From NCBI GenBank assembly GCA_000431235.1, contig HF988732.1:72384-136383 (forward strand): a stretch of DNA of 64,000 nucleotides, written 5' to 3'. Shown here piece after piece: positions 47,481 through 56,356 of the stretch; within the stretch, counting starts at the first letter, position 1; every line of letters starts with the position of its first letter. The notes below the pieces were generated by a model. It searched no databases, was not told the DNA's origin, and saw nothing but the letters and a program-made list of their open reading frames with translations. Made by a program: the position numbers and the translations under genes. Origin of the DNA: Coprobacillus sp. CAG:698 (GTDB taxonomy: Bacteria > Bacillota_I > Bacilli_A > ML615J-28 > CAG-698).

Positions 47481-50400
47481 CTCCTTATGATGGAAAAACT
47501 TATCATGCATTTTCAATGGAAGCTGATGATGCAGATGAAATCTTTGAAGAACGTAAAGCTGGAACATCTTGGATTAACGCTGTAATGACAGTTGGTGAAA
47601 ACAGCGTTGGTACTGGTGAAGCATTCCCATTTAGAGGAACTTATACATTTAAGATGATTGACCCTGAAACTGGTAAGATTGAAATAAGTGATGGATCTAC
47701 TACTTACCCTGCATTCGTTGATTTTGAAACTGGAATCATTGTAAGAGCATTCCGTAATTCATTTAATTATGTATTAGTTTATACTCCATTTGCACTTGAT
47801 GAGGGAAATACAGTTAATGCATCTGGTTCAGCATGGACTAATGGTATGGCAATTGAATATGTTACAAGCGAAAAAACTTATAAGATTTTTGTTAACAATA
47901 GAGATGTATACTTTAATGTGTCATTCGAAGGAACTAAAGTAGGTGATACTGATAATAAAGTTGGAGAAATTTTAGCAGGAAGAACATTCGAAGCTCAATT
48001 CCTATATGTTAAAGATGCTAAAGGAAATCTAATTCAAGCTTTAGCTAATACTGGTGAAGATTTAGTTAAATCAGATAAATTTGGTGGATATTATGTACAA
48101 GGTGGAACAAGTTTATTTGTTTCTGGTAATGGTATTTTAAGATATCAAGCTAGCAAAGATGCAAAAGTTCTTGAAGGTACATATTATATTGCTACTGGTG
48201 AAAAATATACTTTAGATGCATACTTAGATGGTGCCTACTATGAAGTAACATTACAAGTACAATATAAGACTTTTACAACAAATAAACCAATGATTAAACT
48301 TACATTTGATTCAGGCGACAAGGCTGAATTAAAGACTTTAGAATATAATAAGAATATAGTTGCTGAATTATATGAACCATTAAATGACTCATTTGCATTT
48401 AAAGGTTGGTATTATGATGCTGAACTTAAGACAAAAGTTGAAGATGATTTCAAACCAGTTAAAGATATTACTTTATACGCTGCATGGAAACCATTAGTAA
48501 TCGTTAACCTTAATAATGTTATGGAAGGCGATAAGAGTGTATTACGTTTAGGTGAAGGTGATGTAATTGGTGACTATCTACCTCAATATGGAAAAGACTT
48601 AGAAAAAATGTTAATTTTCAGAGGTTGGTATTTAGATCCTGAATTTGAAATTGAACTTCCAGAAGAAAGTGAATTAACAGTTGACGATAGTGGAATTGAA
48701 ATCTATGCTAAATGGGAAGCTATTCCTCAATATTATGGCACATATTATGGTACTGAAATTTGGAATAAAGCCTATGGAAATAGTGGTGGTAGAGTTCTTT
48801 CAATAGATGAGAATGGCAACATTACAGGTTTCAAAACTGGTAAAGTTGAATCTTATGATAAGGAAACACAAACTATTGTTTGGTATCAAACTTCAAATGT
48901 AAGTAGAAAGCTTAAGATGTATTTTGATGAAGAAACAGGTGTTATAGCTGGTATTTATAATGATAATGAAATAGGTAATGATTATTATATTTTATCAAGA
49001 AATCTTGAAGCTACTAATGGTAAAGTTACTAGCACTTATGGTGTAAAAAATGCTAAATCTGCTACAAACACACAAAGAGGATTCTATTCTCAATTTGTTC
49101 AATTAGAAACTAAAAAAGGATTAACTAATATTTACTTATATGATAATCATATTTATAGTAATATAGTTATTATAGATGCAAATGGTAAAGATTTACCAAT
49201 AAGTGAAATTAGAAATTCTAAGACAGTTATTGTTAAAGATGCAACTACTAATGAAATTATTCTTGCTTTAGCTGCAAAAGATGAAACATTCGATAAAACT
49301 TCTGATACTGTTTCATTAGATCCTTACTTTGGAACTTATGTAAATGGTGAAGAAACAGTTATCCTTGATGGTACTGGTATTATTACATATGGTACTAAGA
49401 AAGGTAAATATACAAAAGTAGAAGACGCTGATTATGATTTCGATGTATACTTAGGAAACAATGAAGAATATTATCGTTTAACATTAAATGGCGAATCTTT
49501 CACTATTGAAAAGACAATGGTTGAAATTAATTTCGTTGTTGGTGAAGGACATAATGAGATTACTTCAATTACTTGGAATATGAATATTGTTTGTCCACTT
49601 CCAAGCGGAGAAGAAGAAGGATATGTATTTAATGGATACTTCTTAGATCCTGAATTTACTAAACCTGTAACTCTTCCATTTGTTCCAACTCAATCATTAA
49701 CATTATATGCTAAACATTCATTACCTGCAGTTGTAACAATTGTTTATAACAATGGTTCAGAAAATACTTTAATTATCTACTCACAAGGTGATAAGACTAA
49801 TATTGAAAGACCTACATACAAAAAACATATATTTGTTGGTTGGTATACAGATCCTAGCTTTACAGCTGGAACTGAATGGACTTCAGGAAATGAAATCTAT
49901 GAAGATGTAACTATTTATGCTAAATGGGAAGATGCTCCAATTTACAATGATGATTACTATCCAGTAGAAATAAAGAATGATGGTAAAAAAGTAATAGGAA
50001 GCGATTCTGCATATGTATGGTCTTCATGTTTAATGAAATTCGATCCTTATGGTGTAGCAAATGCTATTGCATATCCATTCAGAGGTGAAATCATAATTTC
50101 TGACTTTGATGCTGCCAAAGGCACATTAACTATTACTGTTGTGAATGGTTCTACAAAGACTGTATATAATGGTTTTATTGATACTGTATCAGGAATTATA
50201 ATTATTTCTAATAATGCTAGTAATCCAATTAAGAATATCTTTATGCTAGTTCCTGCAGAAAAAGCAAATTCAAAGAATGCAAGTGCTTACCAAAATACAT
50301 ATTGGAATTATGGTAGCACAAGAGTTATCGAATATAATGATGGTGAAGCTGTTCATAAGATCTATATTGAAGATGGCAATGTTTACTTTAATGTAACATT

Positions 50401-51655
50401 TAAAGATGCTGAAGGAAACGATGTATCTGCTGAAGAAGCAAATACTGCAACTAACTTGTTTGTAAGAGATTCTGAAGGTACAGTAATTGCAAAATGTGGA
50501 TATGACGGAACTACAATGGTTAAATTTGATGGCTATGAAGGAACATATACTAATGGAACTGATTTATTAATCGTTGATGGAGTTAAAACTGTTACATACA
50601 ATGGTGCGAAAGGTCAATATTATTTATCAACATTAGGTGATTGTACTTTATATGCATTTATAGGCAAAGCATATTATGAAGTTATATTAGATAAAGACAC
50701 ATATACATTTACAATTACAAAACCAGAAGTTACAATTTCTTATGTAACTGATGGCAAAGCTACTTTATCTAATGATGTAGTTAGCAAGAAAGTCCCATAC
50801 GAATTACCAACTCCAACAAATCCTGATTATGTATTTAGAGGTTGGTATAAGGATAATGCTTTAACAGAAAAAGTTGAATCTCCAATTACATTATTAGAGG
50901 ATATAACTTTATATGCAAAATGGGCTCCAAAAGTAACTTTAACAGTTGTTTATGGAAATGGTTATGAAACTGCAACAATTGAATATGGTGAAGGTGAAAA
51001 GATCGTTTTAGCAAATCCTAAAGCTGCTAATGGAAAATCATTTACTGGTTGGTTCACTGATCCTGAGTGTACTGTTAAATATACTTTAGGAACAATGGAT
51101 ACTGATTTAACTATTTATGCAGGTTGGATAGATGCTCATCCACTATATGGTGATTATATTGGTAAAGAATTCTGGAAACAAAGAATCTACTCTTCATCAA
51201 ATTATGTTTCTATCGATAAAGATGGAAATATAACAAAAGGCGACATACCAAACTTTGAAGTAGCTCAAATTACTAATATTGATGCTAATGGTATGGTTAC
51301 ATATGGAAATGGTATGCATGCATTTGCTGATGTTGATAATGGCGTTATTTTGTTTAATTATAGTAGTAGATATGCTACAACAATTAGTAACGACCAATAT
51401 ATTTTCATTAAGGGCTGTACAGCATTAACTGCCAAAGGTTCTGCATTATCTGATGGTATTACTAGATTTGTAACATTTACATTAACAGGTAGTGAACAAG
51501 CTACTATGAATGTATTTGTTTATAAGAATAGAGTTTATGGAAATGTAACTTGGGTTTCTGCAACTGAAGGTGCAGTAACAGCTGAAAGAGCTGCTCATGC
51601 AAGTGGTGTTTCTGTATACGATTCTACAGGTAGCTTAATCGTTACTTTGAATTAA
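45626..51655 (+). CDS. 3' part of the giant Cys-pair repeat lipoprotein, with InlB repeats
   Basis: 2009 codons; the ATG at 45626 is a methionine-like codon inside a repeat (no signal peptide, no ribosome site), and the frame is open from 45536, so this is not an independent gene. Residues 1-620 carry eight more Cys-pair modules. The rest alternates beta-rich modules with three pairs of InlB B-repeats (endings TLYAAWK, IYAKWEA, TLYAKHS, TIYAKWED, TLYAKWA, TIYAGWI). Several modules have GTYxxGxxxxxLDGxG, as in the preceding gene. The lipobox would be supplied by the 5' part. No LPXTG, no enzyme motif. It is the last gene of the operon. Probably an adhesin or surface scaffold. Confidence 0.72.
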   Translation: MIVTLLKNTHSYSEWFLTKESSLEETGKAERFCNECGEKEEVTVPALTDEKVWTKKVIVEVTCENGGETLYTSVYGEVTVYSSPVAHEYSSWKITSEPTEFVSGLAERTCKYGETEEVLIAKLSDTTVWTLTKNVEATCANAGEKVYTSIYGEVTVVLEKLPHAYGEWILTVEPTLEETGKAERTCKFGEKDEVIVPVLTDTSVWSSNVIVPVSCSTDGKTEYTSIYGKVLVVTPVSGHVYGSWALVEKPTLTKGGSAIRYCTCGISENATVPALTDTSVWTITEEVKATCTAEGKQVYTSIYGEVIVVLEKTSHTYGEWTLTLEPTLDTTGKAERKCECGSKEEVETAKLSDTTVWTLIEDVKATCAAEGKQVYTSVYGEVIIVLEKLPHTYGEWKLATEPTLTEKGTAERECECGAKETKDVPALSDSYWTLVDEVKPTCDAEGKQVYESELGQLTLVIEKLPHTFGKWTVVKMPTLTEKGEEERTCSQCSKKETRKISELTDKSVWAVIDEVPSTCEVKGSRTYKSTYGEVVVELELAPHSLESYTIVNEPTLEAAGTAKGLCLVCNNEVEVEIPSLSDKAWSLMEEVKPDYNKKGSQKYASIYGEVTIEVKKLVAPYDGKTYHAFSMEADDADEIFEERKAGTSWINAVMTVGENSVGTGEAFPFRGTYTFKMIDPETGKIEISDGSTTYPAFVDFETGIIVRAFRNSFNYVLVYTPFALDEGNTVNASGSAWTNGMAIEYVTSEKTYKIFVNNRDVYFNVSFEGTKVGDTDNKVGEILAGRTFEAQFLYVKDAKGNLIQALANTGEDLVKSDKFGGYYVQGGTSLFVSGNGILRYQASKDAKVLEGTYYIATGEKYTLDAYLDGAYYEVTLQVQYKTFTTNKPMIKLTFDSGDKAELKTLEYNKNIVAELYEPLNDSFAFKGWYYDAELKTKVEDDFKPVKDITLYAAWKPLVIVNLNNVMEGDKSVLRLGEGDVIGDYLPQYGKDLEKMLIFRGWYLDPEFEIELPEESELTVDDSGIEIYAKWEAIPQYYGTYYGTEIWNKAYGNSGGRVLSIDENGNITGFKTGKVESYDKETQTIVWYQTSNVSRKLKMYFDEETGVIAGIYNDNEIGNDYYILSRNLEATNGKVTSTYGVKNAKSATNTQRGFYSQFVQLETKKGLTNIYLYDNHIYSNIVIIDANGKDLPISEIRNSKTVIVKDATTNEIILALAAKDETFDKTSDTVSLDPYFGTYVNGEETVILDGTGIITYGTKKGKYTKVEDADYDFDVYLGNNEEYYRLTLNGESFTIEKTMVEINFVVGEGHNEITSITWNMNIVCPLPSGEEEGYVFNGYFLDPEFTKPVTLPFVPTQSLTLYAKHSLPAVVTIVYNNGSENTLIIYSQGDKTNIERPTYKKHIFVGWYTDPSFTAGTEWTSGNEIYEDVTIYAKWEDAPIYNDDYYPVEIKNDGKKVIGSDSAYVWSSCLMKFDPYGVANAIAYPFRGEIIISDFDAAKGTLTITVVNGSTKTVYNGFIDTVSGIIIISNNASNPIKNIFMLVPAEKANSKNASAYQNTYWNYGSTRVIEYNDGEAVHKIYIEDGNVYFNVTFKDAEGNDVSAEEANTATNLFVRDSEGTVIAKCGYDGTTMVKFDGYEGTYTNGTDLLIVDGVKTVTYNGAKGQYYLSTLGDCTLYAFIGKAYYEVILDKDTYTFTITKPEVTISYVTDGKATLSNDVVSKKVPYELPTPTNPDYVFRGWYKDNALTEKVESPITLLEDITLYAKWAPKVTLTVVYGNGYETATIEYGEGEKIVLANPKAANGKSFTGWFTDPECTVKYTLGTMDTDLTIYAGWIDAHPLYGDYIGKEFWKQRIYSSSNYVSIDKDGNITKGDIPNFEVAQITNIDANGMVTYGNGMHAFADVDNGVILFNYSSRYATTISNDQYIFIKGCTALTAKGSALSDGITRFVTFTLTGSEQATMNVFVYKNRVYGNVTWVSATEGAVTAERAAHASGVSVYDSTGSLIVTLN

Positions 51656-51665
51656 TTTAAAATAT

Positions 51666-51703
51666 AAGGTCAATAGAACTTGTGTCTATTGACCTTTATT
51701 TTG
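51666..51703 (+). terminator. Rho-independent terminator ending the 33-kb operon
   Basis: AAGGTCAATAGA pairs perfectly with TCTATTGACCTT around a 7-base loop and runs into T-rich sequence. It is the first clear terminator after the promoter at 18210. Confidence 0.9.
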
Positions 51704-51809
51704 TCATAATATTATAAAATGGATTAAGTCAATAATTTGTAGTTTGATCATTTATGTTTTTTATATATAATGTAAGACATATTATCAATATTATAATAGG
51801 AAATAATCA

Positions 51810-51837
51810 TAAAAAAAACTAGCATTATTTGCTAGTG
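51810..51837 (-). terminator. Rho-independent terminator for the minus-strand pair
   Basis: ACTAGCA and TGCTAGT form a 7-bp stem with A-runs to the left (T-run on the minus strand) and T-runs to the right, so it may work in both directions. It overlaps the stop codon of the gene ending at 51832. The stretch 51704-51809 holds no gene. Confidence 0.85.
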
Positions 51838-52500
51838 TTTTTTATACTCTTCAATTAATTCAAAGAATTTATCAAAGATAATTTTACTTTCCTTTTTTTC
51901 AGGAGATTTTTCTGGATGCCATTGTATACCAATTATTGGTAAATCTTTGTGAATAATTGCTTCGTTTGTTCCATCTATGTGTCTTGCTATTTCAATCATA
52001 TCAGGAGCTAATTTATTTACTGCTTGATGATGATAGCTGTTGGCAATAATTTTACTATCAAATTTAAGCATTCTATTAGGAAAAGTCTCTACTTCGTGAC
52101 CATCTACAATATTTGAATGACCATCAATATGTTGATGTAAACTTCCTCCTAAAAAAACATTTATTGATTGATGACCTCTACAAATTCCTAAAAGAGGTAT
52201 TTTATTTTTTACTGCATATTCAATAACCTGTTCATCTAAGTCATCTAAATCTTTGCTAACTTCTTCAGATTTACCTTCGTTCTTTTCACCATAGTACATT
52301 GGATCTAGATCTGCCCCACCTGTTACTAGTAAACCATCACATAGTGATAAAACTTCTTCAAGAGCAGGGTTTTTTGTTGTTAGCATTATGCAGTTACAGT
52401 CGTATTTTTGTAGCGCATTTATGTAATTACAATTAACAAATTGCTTTTCAACTGTTCCTTCAGTTAATAATCTTGGTGTAACGCCAATTAATTTTTTCAT
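51832..52500 (-). CDS. Class I glutamine amidotransferase-like peptidase C26 (gamma-glutamyl hydrolase/PuuD-like)
   Basis: 222 residues with the nucleophile Cys107 in LGICRGHQ and the His195-x-Glu197 pair in IQWHPEK, and the GGADLDP motif near 61-67 typical of the C26/PuuD subfamily. Members cleave gamma-glutamyl amide bonds, for example gamma-Glu-GABA; the exact substrate here is unknown. AGGAGG precedes the start. It follows coaD by nine bases on the same strand, so the two form an operon, though their functions are not obviously linked. Confidence 0.85.
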   Translation of the reverse strand: MKKLIGVTPRLLTEGTVEKQFVNCNYINALQKYDCNCIMLTTKNPALEEVLSLCDGLLVTGGADLDPMYYGEKNEGKSEEVSKDLDDLDEQVIEYAVKNKIPLLGICRGHQSINVFLGGSLHQHIDGHSNIVDGHEVETFPNRMLKFDSKIIANSYHHQAVNKLAPDMIEIARHIDGTNEAIIHKDLPIIGIQWHPEKSPEKKESKIIFDKFFELIEEYKKH

Positions 52501-52509
52501 TTAAACCTC

Positions 52510-53004
52510 CTAATTTTTTTTACTGAAATCAGATATTTTTTTTGTTATGAATTCCACAAGTTCTTTGGGAACATATGGTGAAATATCACTTCCAAATTTA
52601 ACAAGTTCTTTAATTGACGAACTTGATAAAAATAAGTTATTCGATGAAGGAAATAGAACAAATGTATCAATAGATGGATCTATTGATCTATTGAATTGAA
52701 ATAGTGATATTTCATTTTCGTAATCGATTATATTTCTTAAACCACGGATAATTACATTAGCATTTTTTTCTTTTGCATACTTTAAAACTAATCTATCATC
52801 ACTCTCTACAATTACATTATCTAAATCTTTAGTTGTTTCTCTAAGCATATTTACTCTTTCTGTTGTTGTAAACCAATATTTTTTTACAGGATTAACAGAA
52901 ACAAGAACATATAGCTTATCAAATATTTTAGCTGCTCTTTTGATTATATCTATATGACCATTAGAAACAGGGTCAAATGAACCAGGATATACTGCTATTT
53001 TCAT
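52510..53004 (-). CDS. coaD: Phosphopantetheine adenylyltransferase CoaD
   Basis: 164 residues, the usual length. The nucleotidyltransferase motif reads SFDPVSNGHID (usually TNGHLD), with RGLRN and the C-terminal SSSSIKELVKFG segment (usually S-R-E) also recognisable. The reaction is 4'-phosphopantetheine plus ATP to dephospho-CoA, a step of CoA synthesis in the cytoplasm. AAAGGAG precedes the ATG. Its promoter lies just upstream, divergent from that of the degenerate ABC transporter gene. Confidence 0.95.
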   Translation of the reverse strand: MKIAVYPGSFDPVSNGHIDIIKRAAKIFDKLYVLVSVNPVKKYWFTTTERVNMLRETTKDLDNVIVESDDRLVLKYAKEKNANVIIRGLRNIIDYENEISLFQFNRSIDPSIDTFVLFPSSNNLFLSSSSIKELVKFGSDISPYVPKELVEFITKKISDFSKKN

Positions 53005-53036
53005 TGGTAACTCCTTTTGTTTTCTTTTATATAAAT

Positions 53037-53065
53037 ATTATACTCTATCTAGTTTTAAAACGCAA
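53037..53065 (-). promoter_or_regulatory. SigmaA-type promoter for coaD
   Basis: Read on the minus strand, TTGCGT (53065-53060) and TATAAT (53042-53037) are 17 bases apart, about 33 bases before the coaD ATG. Confidence 0.75.
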
Positions 53066-53072
53066 CTTTTTC

Positions 53073-53101
53073 TTTACTTTTTGCTCATTTTAGTGTATTA
53101 T
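53073..53101 (+). promoter_or_regulatory. SigmaA-type promoter for the gene at 53144
   Basis: TTTACT (53073-53078) and TATTAT (53096-53101) with a 17-base spacer, 43 bases before the TTG start. It lies back to back with the coaD promoter. Confidence 0.7.
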
Positions 53102-53143
53102 ATATATACATAAATACTATAATTAGTAGAGGAGGTAGTTATC

Positions 53144-54880
53144 TTGATTAAGGCCCCTGAGAATAATTTTCGAGCTGTTAGTGTGATGTTTAAAAAGCCA
53201 AAGGATTTTGTATTTTTTATTATCTCTACAATTATTGTTGCCTTAACGGAAGCATTTATTATTCTTTCAGTTAAGAATTATATTGATACAATTAATTTTC
53301 GAGAAGATGTTGTTAGTTTAACTGTAATTACATTTATTTTGTTGTTAATAACTTTAGTACTATTTCTTATTGTAAGAAATGTATCAAAAACCAATATGGC
53401 CTTAACTGTTCGCAGTGAACTTATTAAGGAAGCTCAAAAATCTATGCTCAACGCTAATATAAGTGATTTATGTAATTCTGAGATTAAAAGTGCTTTGAAT
53501 AATATTATTTTTAATAGCAATCGTCTTTCAGAATATGTAAGAAATAGTATTTTATCAATTATCCAAAAAATAATTTCTTTTATTGTATTTGGAATTGTCA
53601 GTTTGGTAACACAACCCGTGCTTTCTTTAGCACTATTCTTATGCCTACCATTTTATTATATAGGTTTAAGAGCAGTTGATTTTGCTCTTTCTAAATTCGA
53701 TAAAAAATATGAAAAACTAGAAAAAGAAAATACTGATAAAATTGATTATTTATTAGACGTAATAAAAGATGTGAAGCTTAAAAACGGAATTGCTCTTGAA
53801 AACGAGGAACTTGATAGTTTGGTAGATGAAGAAACAAAAGTAGAGGTTAATCGCAGTTTTATGAGAATCGTAGCTAATACATTTGTGAGTATTTTCTTTG
53901 AGGGAATCGTCCTTGCAATTTGTTTCGGCTTGGGTGGCGTTTTATATCGTGCTGGAAATTATGGAGTTTCTAGTGGAACATTTTTCTATTTTATGTTTAC
54001 TGTACCTATCTTATTTAGTATTGTGTATAAGTGTATGCATATGAAGATTGCTCCAAGTAATATAAGTAAGGAAGCAAAAGAACTAAATTTAATAATGTCT
54101 TTATCAAGTGAAATAAAATCAGAACCAATTACTAATCTTGATGAAATTCATAGCTTTAAGTTTAAAGAAGTTTCATTGTTGTGTAATGGCAATTATGTAT
54201 TAGATAATATTTCTTTTGAAATTAAGCGTTCTGAAAAAATAGGTATTCTTACAAGCGATAAAGAAACAAAAGATGCTTTATTTGATATTATTACAAAAGT
54301 GACAAAAGATCATACAGGAGAAGTGCTTATAAATAATTGTGAACTTAACAAAATTCAAACTGGTTATTTACGAAGTATTATTTCATCTGTTAGTAGTAAT
54401 AATATTATATTTAATAAAACAATTCTTGAAAACATAATTTATCCTGAAAAGTTTGATGATTATAAATATAATGATGCTTTAAATCGTACAGGGTTAAAGG
54501 AGATAATTAATGCTCTTCCTGAGAAGGGTAATACTATGCTCACAAAAGAATTAGAAAATCATAATGACATAGCTTCACGAATTATATTTGCTAATGCATT
54601 CTATCGTGATTCAAAGATATATTTATTTAATGATGCAACATTAAATTTTGATCCTCTAGTTGAGCACCAAATGTTTGAAGAAATTAGTAAATTAAAGAAT
54701 AAAGTAGTTATCAATATAACTGATAAACCTTATCTACTTAATAACTGTGATAAAATAATGATAATTGAAGATGGAAAAGAAGTTGAATATGGAAAGTATG
54801 ATGAACTAATAACTAATAAAGGATCAAAATATTATAAGATGATTAAAAAACCATCCGTAAAGAAAACAAAGATTTCTTAA
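53144..54880 (+). CDS. Degenerate ABC exporter-like protein lacking ATPase motifs
   Basis: 578 residues from a TTG start with AGAGGAGG eight bases upstream; an ATG at 53185 is an alternative. Residues 1-300 have about six membrane helices with the layout of a type IV ABC exporter. The C-terminal 230 residues align with an ABC ATPase in length and order, but the motifs are gone: the Walker A position reads ILTSDKETKDA (all glycines lost, only the lysine left), the signature position NHNDI, Walker B LFNDAT (Asp to Asn, Glu to Asp) and the switch His is Asp (NITDKP). The frame is intact and has a promoter, so it is expressed rather than a decaying pseudogene. It may pair with an active half-transporter elsewhere or act as a non-pumping membrane protein. 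Twenty-seven bases before gltX. Confidence 0.75.
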   Translation: MIKAPENNFRAVSVMFKKPKDFVFFIISTIIVALTEAFIILSVKNYIDTINFREDVVSLTVITFILLLITLVLFLIVRNVSKTNMALTVRSELIKEAQKSMLNANISDLCNSEIKSALNNIIFNSNRLSEYVRNSILSIIQKIISFIVFGIVSLVTQPVLSLALFLCLPFYYIGLRAVDFALSKFDKKYEKLEKENTDKIDYLLDVIKDVKLKNGIALENEELDSLVDEETKVEVNRSFMRIVANTFVSIFFEGIVLAICFGLGGVLYRAGNYGVSSGTFFYFMFTVPILFSIVYKCMHMKIAPSNISKEAKELNLIMSLSSEIKSEPITNLDEIHSFKFKEVSLLCNGNYVLDNISFEIKRSEKIGILTSDKETKDALFDIITKVTKDHTGEVLINNCELNKIQTGYLRSIISSVSSNNIIFNKTILENIIYPEKFDDYKYNDALNRTGLKEIINALPEKGNTMLTKELENHNDIASRIIFANAFYRDSKIYLFNDATLNFDPLVEHQMFEEISKLKNKVVINITDKPYLLNNCDKIMIIEDGKEVEYGKYDELITNKGSKYYKMIKKPSVKKTKIS

Positions 54881-54907
54881 ATCTTTATATATAAAAGGAG
54901 AATTAAA

Positions 54908-56353
54908 ATGGACTATAAATTAGATAGAGTCAGAACAAGATTTGCACCAAGTCCTACAGGTTTTATGCACATTGGTAATTTACGTACTGCATTATATGCA
55001 TATTTATTTGCAAGACAAAATCATGGAGATTTTATTTTAAGAATCGAAGATACTGATTTAGAGCGTTATGTTGAAGGTGCCGTTGATGTAATATATAATA
55101 CCTTAGCTGAAGCAAAAATGACTATTGATGAGGGACCAAAACAAGGAGGAGCATATGGACCATATGTTCAAACTGAAAGAAAAGACATTTATTTAAAATA
55201 TGCTAAGGAATTAATCGATAAAGGTGCGGCTTATTATTGCTTCTGTGACAAAGAGAGATTAGATTCTCTTGCTAATAAAGAAGGAATAAAAAGATATGAT
55301 AAACATTGCTTACATTTAAGCAAAGAAGAAGTTGAAGAAAGACTAGCTCGTGGAGATAAATATGTTATAAGACAAAATATGCCTACAGAAGGTGTTAGTG
55401 AATTTGATGATTTAGTGTTTGGACACGTAGTTATTCCAAATAATGAATTGGAAGATCAAATTCTTATCAAGTCAGATGGACTTCCAACATATAACTTTGC
55501 TAATGTAATTGATGACCATCTGATGAAGATTAGCCATGTTATGAGAGGAAATGAATATTTAAGTAGTACTCCAAAATATAACTTACTATATGATGCATTT
55601 GGATGGGAACATCCTAAGTATGTTCATTTAACACCAATTATGAAAGATGCTCAAAGAAAGCTTAGTAAACGTTATGGTGATGCAAATTTTGATGATTTTA
55701 TCAAAAAAGGTTATTTACCTGAGGCAATTATTAATTATATAGCTTTACTTGGATGGAGCCCAAAAGTCGAGGAAGAAAAATTTACAATGGATGAATTAAT
55801 TGAAAAATTCTCCTTAGATGGATTAAGTAAATCGAGTAGTATATTTGATGAAGCAAAGATGAAATGGTTAAATGGTGAGTATATTAAAGAATTACCATTT
55901 GATAAATTTATGAAATATGCTCTACCATATTTTGAAAATTCATGTATTGCTGGCAAGTATGACTATGAAAAGTTTGGTAAGTTATTACAAACAAGAATTG
56001 AAATTTTCTCTGAAATCGACGAAAAAGTTGCTTTTATTAATGATTTTAAAGAAATAACTAAAGATCAATATTTCAATAAGAAGTTAAAAATAAATGAGGA
56101 AGTAGCTTTGAGGGTTTTAGAAGATATCATTCCTGAACTTGAAAAAATCACATTTACTGAAGATAATTTACACCAAGAAATTCTTAAATCAAGTGAGAGA
56201 TTAGAACTTAAATCAGGTGTAGTTTACACAGTTTTAAGAGTTGCATTAACAAGTTATAATGTGACTCCAGGAGGATCTGTAGAGATGGCAGATATTCTTG
56301 GAAAAGAAGAATCTCTTAGAAGATTGTATATGAGTTTGAATTGGTTAAAATAA
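54908..56353 (+). CDS. gltX: Glutamate--tRNA ligase
   Basis: 481 residues. Class I synthetase with HIGH variant HIGN (FAPSPTGFMHIGNLRTALYA, residues 11-30), the GIRLEDTD-type RIEDTD motif and KMSKS variant KLSKRYGD near 250, followed by the alpha-helical anticodon-binding domain. It charges tRNA-Glu and, in many Firmicutes, also tRNA-Gln, which would need GatCAB (not in the window). AAAAGGAG precedes the ATG. No T-box leader is seen. Its stop is three bases before the helicase ATG. Confidence 0.96.
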   Translation: MDYKLDRVRTRFAPSPTGFMHIGNLRTALYAYLFARQNHGDFILRIEDTDLERYVEGAVDVIYNTLAEAKMTIDEGPKQGGAYGPYVQTERKDIYLKYAKELIDKGAAYYCFCDKERLDSLANKEGIKRYDKHCLHLSKEEVEERLARGDKYVIRQNMPTEGVSEFDDLVFGHVVIPNNELEDQILIKSDGLPTYNFANVIDDHLMKISHVMRGNEYLSSTPKYNLLYDAFGWEHPKYVHLTPIMKDAQRKLSKRYGDANFDDFIKKGYLPEAIINYIALLGWSPKVEEEKFTMDELIEKFSLDGLSKSSSIFDEAKMKWLNGEYIKELPFDKFMKYALPYFENSCIAGKYDYEKFGKLLQTRIEIFSEIDEKVAFINDFKEITKDQYFNKKLKINEEVALRVLEDIIPELEKITFTEDNLHQEILKSSERLELKSGVVYTVLRVALTSYNVTPGGSVEMADILGKEESLRRLYMSLNWLK

Positions 56354-56356
56354 TAT

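Noticed and set aside
54881..54907. T-box leader before gltX
   Set aside because: The gap is 27 bases and holds only a ribosome site; no T-box consensus or specifier structure.
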